Shown here: in pieces, positions 1 to 8,823 of the stretch
Layout: each line of letters opens with the position of its first letter
Numbering within the stretch: position 1 is the first letter of the stretch
Assembly: GCF_009901565.1 (NCBI RefSeq)
Contig: NZ_WXEW01000008.1
Location: forward strand, 434,001 to 498,000
DNA length: 64,000 nucleotides
Direction of reading: 5' to 3'
DNA from: Herbidospora solisilvae
GTDB lineage: Bacteria > Actinomycetota > Actinomycetes > Streptosporangiales > Streptosporangiaceae
Notes under the pieces: generated by a model
The model's input: the letters and a program-made list of their open reading frames with translations, nothing else
What the model was told of the DNA's origin: nothing
Databases searched by the model: none
Made by a program: the position numbers and the translations under genes

Positions 1-205
1 GCCACGTCGGGGGCTCGGCGGGTTGGGCGGCGGGAGCGGGTGGCCACTCCGGCTGGGCAGGGCGGTTCGTCGTGACGGCGAACCAGCCGTTGCCGGAGCC
101 CTCTCCGGGCTGCGGGTAGTTCTCGTCACGAGCCGACTGCCCGAAACTGGGCGGGGGCACCTTGCCCTCGTGGTCGTGCTCGGAGGCGGAATCCTGGCCA
201 CGCAT
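1..205 (-). CDS. N-terminal part of a proline-rich protein (runs off the window)
   Basis: The reading frame opens at an ATG at 205 on the minus strand and stays open to the window edge, giving about 68 residues. The visible part is hydrophilic, rich in Pro, Glu, Gly and Ala, and begins MRGQDSASEHDHEG. An in-frame stop lies only about 14 codons upstream and no other start codon occurs between, which fixes the start. No clear Shine-Dalgarno sequence precedes it. Such tails often lead into a membrane protein in actinomycetes, but nothing after the tail is visible, so no function is assigned. It is the third gene of a leftward group with the lipoprotein and the CAP-domain protein. Confidence 0.6.
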   Translation of the reverse strand, partial: MRGQDSASEHDHEGKVPPPSFGQSARDENYPQPGEGSGNGWFAVTTNRPAQPEWPPAPAAQPAEPPTW

Positions 206-266
206 ACCCGGAAGCGTATCGGCGCACGCGAGATCGTCGTGCCGCTATGGGCGTTTACGCATCGTG

Positions 267-986
267 CTAGCCTCGGCCGCCCCGCACTGACCTGGTGTCG
301 AGCGCGGTGAACACGGTGGCGTCGGTGATGTCGACGGCGGCCTGGTAAAGGCGCTTGAGCTCGGCTTTCTTCGGTGCGTGGCCGTCTTTGAACTGGAACC
401 AGAGCAGAATCGCATAATGCCCGTGGGTCCAGCCGCCGGCATAGGCCTCGCCGTCGCCGAGCTCCTTGGTGTGGTCGTCGTCGCCCGCGAGGGGCTTCAG
501 GTAGTCCTTGCGCTCCTTGCCGGCGCCGGCCCCGGCGACGCTCTTGGCGCCCTTGCTGGTCTTCAGGTTGGCGACGCCGACGGTGCCGATCACGGTGCCC
601 TTGGCGTCGTGGAAGCTGGCGCGGGCGAGCTGGTTGCAGCCGGCCGCCTTCAGGGCCTTCTGCAGCTTCTCGCCGGTGACCGCGTCCTTGCAGTCCTTCT
701 TCTCCATCTCCCGGACGGTCATCTTGTAGGACCTGCCGTTGCTCTTGAACCGGCTCCGGCCGAAGATCTCGTTCAGGGTGAGGGGATCGGGGTCGGTCTC
801 GCGCGAGGCGGCGTAGCCGAACGTGCCCCCGGGGGCGACGGGCAGGCTGGGCTTGGGCGCGGCCGAGGTGGTGGCGGCGGGGGCGCCGCCGTCGTCGGAG
901 CAGCCGGTGACCAGGCCGATGACCAGGGTGGCGACCAGACCGGCGGGGACGGCGCCGGCGAACCGGCGTCTGGCGGGGGAACCCAT
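267..986 (-). CDS. putative secreted lipoprotein, function unknown
   Basis: This 239-residue protein has a lipoprotein signal peptide: a basic start (MGSPARRR), a hydrophobic stretch and a lipobox ending LVTGC near residue 28, followed by a Pro/Ser/Ala-rich linker. The mature part has no motif I recognise; it has two Cys (in KKDCKD and AAGCNQ) that could form a disulfide. The frame is open further upstream, but only the ATG at 986 gives a signal peptide, and GAGG sits just before it. It lies 26 bp downstream of the CAP-domain gene and is probably cotranscribed with it. Membrane attachment outside the cell is inferred; the role is unknown. Confidence 0.75.
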   Translation of the reverse strand: MGSPARRRFAGAVPAGLVATLVIGLVTGCSDDGGAPAATTSAAPKPSLPVAPGGTFGYAASRETDPDPLTLNEIFGRSRFKSNGRSYKMTVREMEKKDCKDAVTGEKLQKALKAAGCNQLARASFHDAKGTVIGTVGVANLKTSKGAKSVAGAGAGKERKDYLKPLAGDDDHTKELGDGEAYAGGWTHGHYAILLWFQFKDGHAPKKAELKRLYQAAVDITDATVFTALDTRSVRGGRG

Positions 987-1012
987 GACCTCGAGATTAA
1001 CCGCAGACCGGG

Positions 1013-1699
1013 TCAGGAATACCCGAAGTCCTGCGTCCACCACGGCCCACCGGGTTCGAGGGTGACGCCGACCCCGGTCACGGTGAGCTGGCAGTTGAGG
1101 ATGTTGCGCCGGTGGGAGGGGCTGTTCAGCCAGCTCTTCACCGCGTCGGCGGCGTTCCGGTAGCCCTTGGCGATGTTCTCGGCGCCGCCCAGCCGATATC
1201 CGGCGCGGGTCATGCGGTCCCAGGGGCTCGCGCCGTCGGGCGACTCGTGTACGAACCTGCCGGTCGCCGCCATCTCGGCGGAGTGTTGCCGGGCCGAGGC
1301 CACCAGGCGGTGGTCGATCCGCAGCTTGGGGCATCCGGCGTCGACGCGGGCCTCGTTGACGAAGAACACCACGTTCTCTTCGAGCTCGGCCACGTGGCTG
1401 CTCACCGGGGGCAGTCTGGTGCCGGCCTCGCCGTGCGAGGAGGAGGTCACCGTCTCCTCGCCGCCCACGGGGGCTACCGGGACCAGCCCGGGCCGGTGGC
1501 GGGGCGGCGGCGACGGGGTCGCCTTGGCGGCCGGCTGGTTGTCGCGCAGGTAGACCTCACTGGAGCCGTTGCCCAGCACGGTGATCCGGCCGATCACGAT
1601 GCCGAGGACTAAGACCGCCAGGACGCATGCCAGAACGCCCAGCAGCGTCCCGCGTCGGGCGCTTGGCTGGGAATGCCGGTTGTGAGGGTTCTGCCACAT
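1013..1699 (-). CDS. CAP (SCP/PR-1-like) domain protein, membrane-anchored
   Basis: The 228-residue protein has a short cytoplasmic N terminus, one transmembrane segment at about 19-40 (LLGVLACVLAVLVLGIVIG), a Pro/Ser-rich linker and a C-terminal CAP domain from about residue 108. CAP signatures visible are a His in ARQHSAEM, the GGAENIAKGY loop and WLNSPSHRRNILN, with Cys residues in GCPKLR and LNCQ likely to pair. Bacterial CAP proteins are secreted or anchored and mostly of unknown activity. The ATG at 1699 is preceded by an AT-rich TATATT about 10 nt upstream and no strong ribosome-binding site. It heads the leftward group with the lipoprotein and the partial gene. Confidence 0.85.
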   Translation of the reverse strand: MWQNPHNRHSQPSARRGTLLGVLACVLAVLVLGIVIGRITVLGNGSSEVYLRDNQPAAKATPSPPPRHRPGLVPVAPVGGEETVTSSSHGEAGTRLPPVSSHVAELEENVVFFVNEARVDAGCPKLRIDHRLVASARQHSAEMAATGRFVHESPDGASPWDRMTRAGYRLGGAENIAKGYRNAADAVKSWLNSPSHRRNILNCQLTVTGVGVTLEPGGPWWTQDFGYS

Positions 1700-1818
1700 A
1701 CCGCAGCCAAATATAGGGATCCGAGAGCCTGTTGAAAATGAGAATGGAGAGACCGGACGGGTAGCGGACCCGCAGATCAGGGCAGCGGAGTAAGCGCTCC
1801 GTTTTGGACCGTTGCGTT

Positions 1819-1847
1819 TTGCTCAAGTCAACGGGACCGGGTATGGT
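1819..1847 (+). promoter_or_regulatory. promoter of rplM-rpsI
   Basis: A TTGCTC hexamer at 1819-1824 is separated by exactly 17 nt from TATGGT at 1842-1847, a good vegetative sigma-70-type arrangement. It would start transcription near 1854 and give a leader of about 140 nt before rplM. Confidence 0.7.
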
Positions 1848-1862
1848 GGTGGATCGTTGTGT

Positions 1863-1890
1863 GTGCTTCAGTCCTTCGCTGACTGAACAC
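1863..1890 (+). promoter_or_regulatory. hairpin in the rplM 5' leader
   Basis: TTCAGTC (1867-1873) and GACTGAA (1881-1887) are perfect inverted repeats around a 7-nt loop, and GTG/CAC can extend the stem past a bulged C. It lies inside the leader of an L13-S9 operon, where autoregulatory leaders are known in other bacteria; regulation here is inferred. Confidence 0.45.
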
Positions 1891-1991
1891 GGCGCGTCCG
1901 GCGTCATCTCCCGTATGTGTGGAGACGGATGGTTGAGCGTCGTGGGCCCGCGCGACCTCCGACTGTTCACCATCCGACAGAAGGCACTGCC

Positions 1992-2435
1992 GTGAGCACG
2001 TTCACCCCGAAGCCCAACGACGTCGAACGTCAGTGGTACGTCATCGACGCCACCGACGTCGTGCTCGGCCGGCTGGCCAGCCACGTCGCGGTCCTGCTCC
2101 GTGGCAAGCACAAGCCGATCTTCGCGAACCACGTCGACACCGGCGACTTCGTGATCATCGTCAATGCCGACAAGATCGCTCTGTCCGGCAACAAGCTGGA
2201 GCAGAAGAAGGCCTACCGCCACTCCGGCTATCCGGGCGGTCTGCGCTCGGTCACCTATGGCGAGCTGATGGAGAAGCGTCCCGACCGGGCCGTCGAGAAG
2301 GCCGTCAAGGGCATGCTGCCCAAGAACGCCCTCGGCCGGAAGATGGCCAAGAAGCTCAAGGTCTACGCCGGTCCGGAGCACCCGCACCAGGCGCAGAGCC
2401 CGGTGCCCTTCGAGATCACTCAGATCGCCCAGTAA
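1992..2435 (+). CDS. rplM: 50S ribosomal protein L13
   Basis: The 147-residue product is a full-length L13, an early-assembling large-subunit protein. Characteristic segments are [16 protein letters not shown] near the N terminus, [22 protein letters not shown], the HSGYPGG loop and PKNALGRKM. The GTG at 1992 is chosen over an upstream ATG because it gives the family length and has AGAAGG at a good distance. It is the first gene of rplM-rpsI, with rpsI starting 31 bp downstream. A clear promoter and a leader hairpin precede it. Confidence 0.97.
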   Translation: MSTFTPKPNDVERQWYVIDATDVVLGRLASHVAVLLRGKHKPIFANHVDTGDFVIIVNADKIALSGNKLEQKKAYRHSGYPGGLRSVTYGELMEKRPDRAVEKAVKGMLPKNALGRKMAKKLKVYAGPEHPHQAQSPVPFEITQIAQ

Positions 2436-2466
2436 CGCCGAGCCAGAAAAAGTTAAGAGGAGAACC

Positions 2467-2988
2467 GTGGCTGAGACCATCGGTACCGAGACGCTCGTCG
2501 AGGGCGACGTCGAGGAATTCGCGGGCGAGGAGTTCCCGTCCGAGTACACCACCGAGTCGGCCCCCGCTGCCGACGCCCCCGTGCGCAAGCCCGTCACCAC
2601 GGGCAACTCGTACGGCACCGGCCGCCGCAAGGAGGCCGTGGCCCGTGTCCGGATCGTCCCGGGCACCGGCAAGTGGACCATCAACGGTCGTAGCATCGAC
2701 GTCTACTTCCCGAACAAGGTCCACCAGCAGATCGTCAACGAGCCCTTCGTGGTGCTCGGCGCCGAGGAGCAGTTCGACGTCATCGCCCGCATCGACGGCG
2801 GCGGCGTGACCGGCCAGGCCGGCGCCCTGCGCATGGGCCTGTCCCGCGCGCTGGCGATCCTCGACGCGGAGACCAACCGGCCGCCGCTGAAGAAGGCCGG
2901 CTTCCTCACCCGTGACGCCCGCGCCACGGAGCGGAAGAAGTACGGCCTCAAGAAGGCCCGCAAGGCTCCGCAGTACAGCAAGCGTTAA
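2467..2988 (+). CDS. rpsI: 30S ribosomal protein S9
   Basis: This is S9 of the small subunit, 173 residues. It has an acidic, Ala/Glu-rich N-terminal extension of about 40 residues typical of actinobacteria and absent in Escherichia coli. The core starts at [14 protein letters not shown], followed by the [19 protein letters not shown] loop and the basic C-terminal tail ending KAPQYSKR that reaches the P-site tRNA. The GTG start has GAGGAG a few bases upstream. It is cotranscribed with rplM, and glmM begins 1 nt after its stop. Confidence 0.97.
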   Translation: MAETIGTETLVEGDVEEFAGEEFPSEYTTESAPAADAPVRKPVTTGNSYGTGRRKEAVARVRIVPGTGKWTINGRSIDVYFPNKVHQQIVNEPFVVLGAEEQFDVIARIDGGGVTGQAGALRMGLSRALAILDAETNRPPLKKAGFLTRDARATERKKYGLKKARKAPQYSKR

Positions 2989-2989
2989 G

Positions 2990-4321
2990 TTGGGCCGCCT
3001 CTTCGGCACCGACGGGGTACGTGGGGTCGCGGGTCGCGACCTCACCGCCGAGCTGGCCATGGACCTGTCCGTGGCCGCCGCGCACGTCCTGCGCGATGCC
3101 GGGAGGAGCCGCCCGCTCGCCGTCGTAGGCCGGGACCCGCGCGCTTCGGGGGAATTCCTCGAAGCCGCTGTGGTCGCCGGCCTCGCGTCGTCTGGCATGG
3201 ACGTGCTCCGTCTCGGCGTGCTGCCCACCCCGGCGGTCGCTTACCTGACCCCTGAGCTGGGAGCCGACCTCGGTGTCATGCTCTCGGCCTCGCACAACCC
3301 GGCGCCCGACAACGGCATCAAGTTCCTCACCCGGCAGGGCTTCAAGCTGCCCGACGCGGTGGAGAACGAGATCGAACGGCGTCTCGGGGAGAAGTGGGAA
3401 CGTCCCGTCGGCGCGGCCGTTGGCCGGGTCCGGGAGGCGTACGGCGAGACCGAACGCTATGTCTCCCACGTCCTGAGCTCCTTGCCGCACCGTCTCGACG
3501 GTCTGCGGGTCGTCGTCGACTGCGCCCACGGCGCCGCCCACATGGTGGCTCCCGAGGCGCTGCTGCGCGCCGGGGCCGAGGTCGAGACGATCGGCACCGC
3601 CCCCGACGGCCTCAACATCAACGACGGCGTGGGCTCCACCCACCTGGGCCCGCTGCGTGAGGCGGTGCTGGCGAGCGGAGCCGACGTGGGCATCGCCTAC
3701 GACGGCGACGCCGACCGCTGCCTCGCGGTGACCGCCGACGGCGCCGAGATCGACGGCGACCAGATCATGGCGATCCTCGCGATGGAGATGCGCGCCGAAG
3801 GCCGCCTGGCCAAGGACACGGTCGTCGCCACGGTGATGTCCAACCTGGGCTTCAAGCTGGCCATGCGCGAGGCGGGGGTGACGGTCGTCGAGACGGCCGT
3901 CGGCGACCGCTACGTGCTGGAGCGCATGCGGGAGGACGGCTTCACCTTCGGCGGCGAGCAGTCCGGGCATGTCATCATGCTCGACCACGCGACCACCGGC
4001 GACGGCCTGCTGACCTCGCTCCACCTGCTGGCGGCGGTGGCCCGCTCCGGCAAGCCGCTGGCCGAGCTGGCGTCGGTGATGACGAAGTTGCCGCAGGTCC
4101 TCGTCAACGTGAAGAACGTCGACAAGAACCGCGCCGGCGAGGCCGCCCTGCTGGCGGCGGTCGCGCAGGCCGAACTGGAGCTCGGCGACACCGGCCGGGT
4201 GCTGATCCGGCCGAGCGGCACCGAGCCGATGATCCGCGTCATGGTCGAGGCGGCCTCGCACGACCAGGCGACGGAGATGGCAGATCGACTGGCCGAGGTC
4301 GTCCGAGTCACCTGCGGATGA
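2990..4321 (+). CDS. glmM: phosphoglucosamine mutase
   Basis: GlmM converts glucosamine-6-phosphate to glucosamine-1-phosphate for UDP-GlcNAc and peptidoglycan synthesis, in the cytoplasm. The 443-residue protein begins [12 protein letters not shown] as in the family. It has the phosphoserine loop MLSASHNP (Ser101), the metal loop DGDADRC and the C-terminal phosphate-binding [11 protein letters not shown]. The only start that fits is a TTG at 2990, one base after the rpsI stop. There is no obvious ribosome-binding site, so translation is probably coupled to rpsI. glmS, the preceding pathway step, lies nearby on the other strand. Confidence 0.95.
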   Translation: MGRLFGTDGVRGVAGRDLTAELAMDLSVAAAHVLRDAGRSRPLAVVGRDPRASGEFLEAAVVAGLASSGMDVLRLGVLPTPAVAYLTPELGADLGVMLSASHNPAPDNGIKFLTRQGFKLPDAVENEIERRLGEKWERPVGAAVGRVREAYGETERYVSHVLSSLPHRLDGLRVVVDCAHGAAHMVAPEALLRAGAEVETIGTAPDGLNINDGVGSTHLGPLREAVLASGADVGIAYDGDADRCLAVTADGAEIDGDQIMAILAMEMRAEGRLAKDTVVATVMSNLGFKLAMREAGVTVVETAVGDRYVLERMREDGFTFGGEQSGHVIMLDHATTGDGLLTSLHLLAAVARSGKPLAELASVMTKLPQVLVNVKNVDKNRAGEAALLAAVAQAELELGDTGRVLIRPSGTEPMIRVMVEAASHDQATEMADRLAEVVRVTCG

Positions 4322-4327
4322 ACTCGA

Positions 4328-4357
4328 GGGCGGTTTCTGCTCTGTCAGAAGCCGCCC
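4328..4357. terminator. hairpin terminator between glmM and the PhoX-like gene
   Basis: A 12-bp stem (4328-4339 with 4346-4357, one G-T wobble) with a 6-nt loop separates the convergent genes and overlaps the end of the leftward one. Without a T tract it is a candidate bidirectional terminator. Confidence 0.6.
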
Positions 4358-5751
4358 TTCTGCCATGGTCCCCAGATGGCGAACGACAGGCCCTGGGACG
4401 ACTGCACGTTGACGTACAGGGTGTGACCACCAGGCCCGAACGAGGCTCCCGCGAACTCCGCGCCCCCGTCGGTGCTGACCAGCCGGGAGAAGTCGAAGAT
4501 CTGGCCGCGCCGGGTGAGCCCGCGCAGGTAGTTGCCGCCGTCGCCGTCCTCGCAGAGCACCAGCGTGCCGTGCCTGCTCGTGGTGATGTTGTCGGGCAGG
4601 TCGAGCGCCAGCGCCGAGGGCGACTCGTAGATCAGGCGCAGCCGTCCGGAGCGGGTGTCGTAGGCGAAGACCTGGCCGCGGCCCTTGCCGAACCCCGACG
4701 GGGGCGTGTCGCCGGGTGCGGTCGCGCCGCCCTGGGTGGAGACGAAGTAGACGACCCCGTCGTCGTACACGGCCCCTTCGAGGCGGGAGAACAGCGCCGC
4801 GCCCTGGTCGCGGCCCTGGTTGCCGACGTACTGGATGGCCTGGTCGTTGGTGGGTTTCACGGTGAACGTCGGGTCGGGGTCGTCGATGTCGACCCAGGTG
4901 GTCTCCCACGTCGAGCCCGGCGTGAGCCCGACCGACAGGTCCTTGCGGGGGCTGCGCTTCACGGCGAGCATCTGGAGCCGGCCGCCGTCGAGGATGCGGC
5001 CCGCCCGTCCGGGGTGCTTGGGCGCCAGGTAGCGGTAGAAGCCCGACGGGAAGCCGAAGTTGTCCTCGGTCAGGTAGATCGCGCCGCTGCCCGGGTCGAA
5101 GGCCGCCGACTCGTGGGCGAACCGACCGGCCTTCCTGATGGGTGTACGCGACACGTCGCGCCGCAGCGGCACCTCGAAGATGTAGCCGTGCTTCTGCTTG
5201 AGCAGCGTGTTGTCGGCGCCGGTGAAGTCGTTGCCGACGTCGGGCCCGTTGACGGTCTCCTCGCAGGTCACCCAGGCTCCCCACGGCATGGGGCCGCCGG
5301 AGCAGTTCATCTGGGTGCCGTTCAGCGACACGCCCGAGCTGACGACCTCGCCGAAGCGGGTGACGGTGAGCGTGGCGCAGCCGCCGCCGGCCGCCGGGTC
5401 GTAGGCGGCGGCCACGTCGCCGAAGGCGCCGACCGGGCCGTTGACCTCGTGGTTGCGCACCAGGATCGCGGTGCCGCGCGGCCCCGCGAAGGCGGCCATG
5501 CCGTCGTGCCGCCCCGGGGTGACGCCGCCCTGGGTGAAGTCGCTGCCCGCGGGGTTGAACGACCGGTAGGCGAACCCCTTCGGGAGCTCCAATCGGACCA
5601 CGCCGTCGCGCAGGTCGGCGACGGGGGCCAGCGGGCCGTAGTCGGCTCCGTGGACCCGCGTGGCGCGGGCGCCGGCCGCGGCGACTCCCGCGAACGGGCC
5701 GCCTAACAGGGCGAGGCCGGCGCTGCCGGCGATGAACGAACGTCGATCCAT
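4345..5751 (-). CDS. PhoX-like (DUF839) Tat-exported phosphatase family protein
   Basis: The 468-residue protein starts MDRRSFIAGSAG, a twin-arginine signal followed by a hydrophobic stretch and an Ala-rich cleavage region near residue 26, so it is probably exported folded. The rest matches the DUF839/PhoX family: LVRNHEVNG, ACATLTVTR-like and MNCSGGPMPWGAWVTCEE segments, a repeated beta-propeller-like layout and FAHESAAFDP. PhoX enzymes are Ca/Fe-dependent alkaline phosphatases; family membership is clear but activity is inferred. A GGGAGC motif precedes the ATG. It lies 40 bp downstream of glmS on the same strand and may be read through from it. Confidence 0.82.
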   Translation of the reverse strand: MDRRSFIAGSAGLALLGGPFAGVAAAGARATRVHGADYGPLAPVADLRDGVVRLELPKGFAYRSFNPAGSDFTQGGVTPGRHDGMAAFAGPRGTAILVRNHEVNGPVGAFGDVAAAYDPAAGGGCATLTVTRFGEVVSSGVSLNGTQMNCSGGPMPWGAWVTCEETVNGPDVGNDFTGADNTLLKQKHGYIFEVPLRRDVSRTPIRKAGRFAHESAAFDPGSGAIYLTEDNFGFPSGFYRYLAPKHPGRAGRILDGGRLQMLAVKRSPRKDLSVGLTPGSTWETTWVDIDDPDPTFTVKPTNDQAIQYVGNQGRDQGAALFSRLEGAVYDDGVVYFVSTQGGATAPGDTPPSGFGKGRGQVFAYDTRSGRLRLIYESPSALALDLPDNITTSRHGTLVLCEDGDGGNYLRGLTRRGQIFDFSRLVSTDGGAEFAGASFGPGGHTLYVNVQSSQGLSFAIWGPWQKGGF

Positions 5752-5791
5752 GAGGGCTCCCTGGTCACTCGTCGTTCATGTCACATTAATC

Positions 5792-7627
5792 TCATTCCAC
5801 GGTCACGGACTTGGCGAGGTTGCGGGGCTGGTCGACGTCCAGGCCCTTGGCGGTGGCGAGCTCGCAGGCGAAGACCTGCAGCGGGACCGTCGTGACCAGC
5901 GGCTGGAGGAGCGTCGGGACGGCCGGGACGCGGATCAGAGCGTCGGCGTAGGGTTCGACGGCGGTGTCGCCGTCCTCGCAGACCACGATGGTCATCGCGC
6001 CGCGGGCGCGGATCTCCTGGATGTTGGACACGATCTTGCCGTGCAGGGTCGGTTCGCCTTTGGGCGACGGGACCACGACGACGACCGGCAGGCCTTCCTC
6101 GATGAGGGCGATCGGGCCGTGCTTCAGCTCCCCGGCCGCGAAGCCCTCGGCGTGCATGTACGCCAGCTCCTTGAGCTTCAGCGCGCCCTCCATGGCGACG
6201 GGGTAGCCCACGTGGCGGCCGAGGAACAGGACGCAGCGCTGGTTCTTCAGCGTGCGGGCGAGCTCGCGGACCGGCTCGACGGTGGTCAGCACCGCCTCCA
6301 CGTCGGCCGGGGCCTTGGACAGGCGCGCCAGGATGCCCCTGATCTCCTCGTCGGGCAGGGTCCGGCGGCGCTGGGCCAGGTAGAGGGCCATCAGGTAGCA
6401 GGCGACGAGCTGGGTCAGGAACGCCTTGGTCGAGGCGACCGCGATCTCCGGCCCGGCGTGGGTGTAGATCACCGCGTCGGCCTCGCGCGGGATGGTGGAG
6501 CCGTTCACGTTGCAGATCGCCAGGACGGCCGAGCCCTGTTCGCGGGCGTGCCGCAGGGCCATGAGGGTGTCCATGGTCTCGCCCGACTGGGAGATCACCA
6601 CGATCAGCGTGCCGGAGCTCAGGATGGGGTCGCGGTAGCGGAACTCGCTGGCCAGCTCGACCTCGCAGGGCAGCCCGGCCCAGCGTTCGACCGCGTGCTT
6701 GGCGATCAGCCCGGCGTGGTAGCTGGTGCCGCAGGCCACGATGATCATCTTGTCGACCGTGCCGAGTGGCAGCCTGACCTCGTCGAGCCGCAACCGGCCC
6801 TGTTCGTCGACCCGGCCCAGCAGCGTGTCGGCGACCGCGCGGGGCTGCTCGGCGATCTCCTTGAGCATGAAGTGGTCGTGGCCGCCCTTCTCGGCGGCCG
6901 TGGCGTCCCAGTCGACGACGAACTCGCGGCAGGAGACCGGGATGCCGTCGAAGTCGGTGATCGTCACGTCGTGGGCACGCAGCTCGACGACCTGGTCCTG
7001 ACCCAGTTCGATGGCGCGGCGGGTGTGCGCGATGAAGGCGGACACGTCGGAGCCCAGGAAGTTCTCGCCGACGCCCCTGCCGACGACGAGCGGCGAGTTG
7101 CGGCGGGCCCCGACGACCAGGTCGGGCTCGGCGGTGTCCACGGCGAGCAGGGTGAACGCGCCCTCCAGCCGCCGGCAGACGCGGCGCATCGCCTCGGCCA
7201 GGCCCGCGCCGGTGGCCCGTTCGTCCTCGATGAGGTGGGCGACGACCTCCGTGTCGGTGTCGGAGGCCAGGATGTGCCCCTTCTCGGCCAGGCCGGCCCT
7301 GAGGGCGGCGAAGTTCTCGATGATTCCGTTGTGGATGACCGCGACCTGCGCGGGACAGTCGGTGTGCGGGTGGGCGTTCTGGTCGGTCGGGGCCCCGTGG
7401 GTGGCCCAGCGGGTGTGGCCGATCCCGACGGTGGCCTCGACGAGCGCGGTCTCGGCCAGTGCGGCCCGCAGATTGGCGAGCTTTCCGGCTCTCTTCTGTA
7501 CGCTCAGCTTGCCGTTGACCAGGGCGATCCCCGCCGAGTCGTAGCCCCGGTACTCCAGCCGGGCCAGGCCGTCGACGACGACGTCGATGGCGAGACGTGA
7601 TCCGACGTATCCGACGATCCCGCACAT
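5792..7627 (-). CDS. glmS: glutamine--fructose-6-phosphate aminotransferase (isomerizing)
   Basis: GlmS makes glucosamine-6-phosphate from fructose-6-phosphate and glutamine, the first step to UDP-GlcNAc. The 611-residue protein begins MCGIVGYVG, so Cys2 becomes the N-terminal catalytic nucleophile. It carries the glutaminase signatures GYDSAGIAL and GHTRWATHG, then two SIS domains ([20 protein letters not shown]) and the C-terminal [13 protein letters not shown]. The frame is open far upstream, but only the ATG at 7627 puts Cys at position 2, and GGGGG lies about 8 nt before it. It is divergent from coaA. No glmS ribozyme-like element is apparent in the short intergenic region. Confidence 0.97.
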   Translation of the reverse strand: MCGIVGYVGSRLAIDVVVDGLARLEYRGYDSAGIALVNGKLSVQKRAGKLANLRAALAETALVEATVGIGHTRWATHGAPTDQNAHPHTDCPAQVAVIHNGIIENFAALRAGLAEKGHILASDTDTEVVAHLIEDERATGAGLAEAMRRVCRRLEGAFTLLAVDTAEPDLVVGARRNSPLVVGRGVGENFLGSDVSAFIAHTRRAIELGQDQVVELRAHDVTITDFDGIPVSCREFVVDWDATAAEKGGHDHFMLKEIAEQPRAVADTLLGRVDEQGRLRLDEVRLPLGTVDKMIIVACGTSYHAGLIAKHAVERWAGLPCEVELASEFRYRDPILSSGTLIVVISQSGETMDTLMALRHAREQGSAVLAICNVNGSTIPREADAVIYTHAGPEIAVASTKAFLTQLVACYLMALYLAQRRRTLPDEEIRGILARLSKAPADVEAVLTTVEPVRELARTLKNQRCVLFLGRHVGYPVAMEGALKLKELAYMHAEGFAAGELKHGPIALIEEGLPVVVVVPSPKGEPTLHGKIVSNIQEIRARGAMTIVVCEDGDTAVEPYADALIRVPAVPTLLQPLVTTVPLQVFACELATAKGLDVDQPRNLAKSVTVE

Positions 7628-7706
7628 AGTTCGCCCCCAATCACGTATGGGACAGAACATTCCATTTCGCCGGTCCTGGAAACTCCACCGGCGGTCAAGA
7701 TCGGGG

Positions 7707-7712
7707 TAGGGT
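7707..7712 (+). promoter_or_regulatory. -10-like hexamer for a leaderless coaA mRNA
   Basis: TAGGGT lies 8 nt before the GTG at 7721, the spacing expected when transcription starts at the start codon. No convincing -35 is seen. Confidence 0.4.
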
Positions 7713-7720
7713 TGGGCGTC

Positions 7721-8644
7721 GTGGCGGATCGGGACGCGTACGTCGAGCTGAGCCGGGCCCAGTGGGGCGAGCTGCGGCGCAATACGCCGATGACGCTCAC
7801 CGAGGCCGAACTCGAAGAGCTCAGAGGGGTTGACGACCCCATCGATCTCGCCGAAGTGACCGATATCTACCTGCCGCTGACCCGGCTCCTGAACCTCCAC
7901 TTCACCGGAGCCCGGCAGCGAGGAGCGGCCGTCAGCACCTTCCTCGGCGACGACGCCGCGCCGCCGCCCTACATCCTGGGCATCGCCGGCAGCGTCGCGG
8001 TCGGCAAGTCGACGACCGCGCGGCTGCTGCACACCCTGCTCGCCCGCTGGCCCGAGCACCCGCGCGTCGACCTGATCACCACCGACAGCTTCCTCTACCC
8101 GAACGCGGTGCTCGCCGAGCGCGACATCATGCACCGCAAGGGCTTCCCCGAGAGCTACGACCGGCGGGCCCTGGTCAAGTTCGTGGCCGACGTGAAGCGC
8201 GGCAAGCCCGAGGTGCACGCCCCGGTCTACTCCCACCTCGAATACGACGTCGTGCCGGGCGCGCGGCAGGTGGTCAAGCGCCCCGACATCCTGATCGTGG
8301 AGGGCCTGAACGTCCTGCAGCCCGCCCCGCCCACGGCGCTGGCGGTGAACGACTACTTCGACTTCTCGATCTACGTCGACGCCCGGGTGGAGGACATCCG
8401 CGGCTGGTACGTCGACCGTTTCCACAAGCTCCGGCGCACCGCCTTCTCCGACCCGAAGTCCTATTTCAAGCACATCGCCGAGTTGTCGGAGGACGAGGCG
8501 ACCGTGTTCGCGCGGAACGTGTGGCGCGACATCAACGAGCGCAACCTGGTGGAGAACATCGCCCCCACCCGCGGCCGGGCCGGGCTCATCCTCCAGAAGG
8601 GGCCCGACCACTCGATCCGGCGAATCCGGCTGCGCCGCGTCTGA
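7721..8644 (+). CDS. coaA: type I pantothenate kinase
   Basis: CoaA phosphorylates pantothenate, the first step of coenzyme A synthesis. The 307-residue protein has the P-loop [12 protein letters not shown] at about 87-98, the [10 protein letters not shown] motif, [22 protein letters not shown] and VEGLNVLQ of the bacterial PanK/uridine-kinase-like family. A TTG at 7712 is also in frame, but it would overlap the TAGGGT hexamer. GTG at 7721 gives the usual length and starts [10 protein letters not shown]. It is divergent from glmS and followed by the first copy of an intergenic inverted repeat. Confidence 0.95.
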   Translation: MADRDAYVELSRAQWGELRRNTPMTLTEAELEELRGVDDPIDLAEVTDIYLPLTRLLNLHFTGARQRGAAVSTFLGDDAAPPPYILGIAGSVAVGKSTTARLLHTLLARWPEHPRVDLITTDSFLYPNAVLAERDIMHRKGFPESYDRRALVKFVADVKRGKPEVHAPVYSHLEYDVVPGARQVVKRPDILIVEGLNVLQPAPPTALAVNDYFDFSIYVDARVEDIRGWYVDRFHKLRRTAFSDPKSYFKHIAELSEDEATVFARNVWRDINERNLVENIAPTRGRAGLILQKGPDHSIRRIRLRRV

Positions 8645-8679
8645 CCTGCCCGCCGCCGGGCGTGGCGGGTGCTGGGAGT

Positions 8680-8710
8680 GGTGCCGGGGTGGGCGGAGCC
8701 GTAACGGAGC
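8680..8710 (-). repeat. 31-bp dispersed inverted repeat, copy 1
   Basis: This segment is the exact reverse complement, over 31 bases, of 13646-13676. It lies between coaA and the DUF389 gene. The core on the minus strand reads TCCGTTACGGCTCCGCCC. A third diverged copy lies at 30060-30088. Confidence 0.85.
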
Positions 8711-8752
8711 ACGCTTCGCCGGGTATGTGCGGGTAAGTCGGAACCCCCTTTT

Positions 8753-8773
8753 CCTGTGCGGGTTTTCCACAGG
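8753..8773. promoter_or_regulatory. inverted repeat CCTGTG-N9-CACAGG
   Basis: A 6-bp inverted repeat sits upstream of the DUF389 gene, between it and repeat copy 1. It could be an operator or part of a hairpin; no further support. Confidence 0.3.
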
Positions 8774-8810
8774 TTCAGTGAGATGCGAAACCGCGTTCGA
8801 CGCCTACGGC

Positions 8811-8816
8811 CATAAT
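8811..8816 (+). promoter_or_regulatory. -10-like hexamer before the DUF389 gene
   Basis: CATAAT ends 7 nt before the GTG start at 8824, consistent with a leaderless or near-leaderless transcript. No clear -35 hexamer. Confidence 0.45.
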
Positions 8817-8823
8817 CGGTCGC

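Noticed and set aside
23-310. 95-residue plus-strand open frame at the left edge
   Set aside because: The minus-strand frame starting at 205 has a protein-like composition; the plus frame does not and lacks a ribosome-binding site.
2948-5284. 778-residue minus-strand open frame across glmM and the PhoX-like gene
   Set aside because: It crosses a terminator and two well-supported genes in other frames and is Arg/Gly low-complexity.
7628-7720. glmS ribozyme or riboswitch upstream of glmS
   Set aside because: The gap is under 100 nt, is shared with divergent coaA and shows no such fold; glmS ribozymes are a Firmicutes-type feature.
8764-8774. DnaA-box-like TTTTCCACA
   Set aside because: A single copy with a mismatch and no cluster, so no support for an origin.
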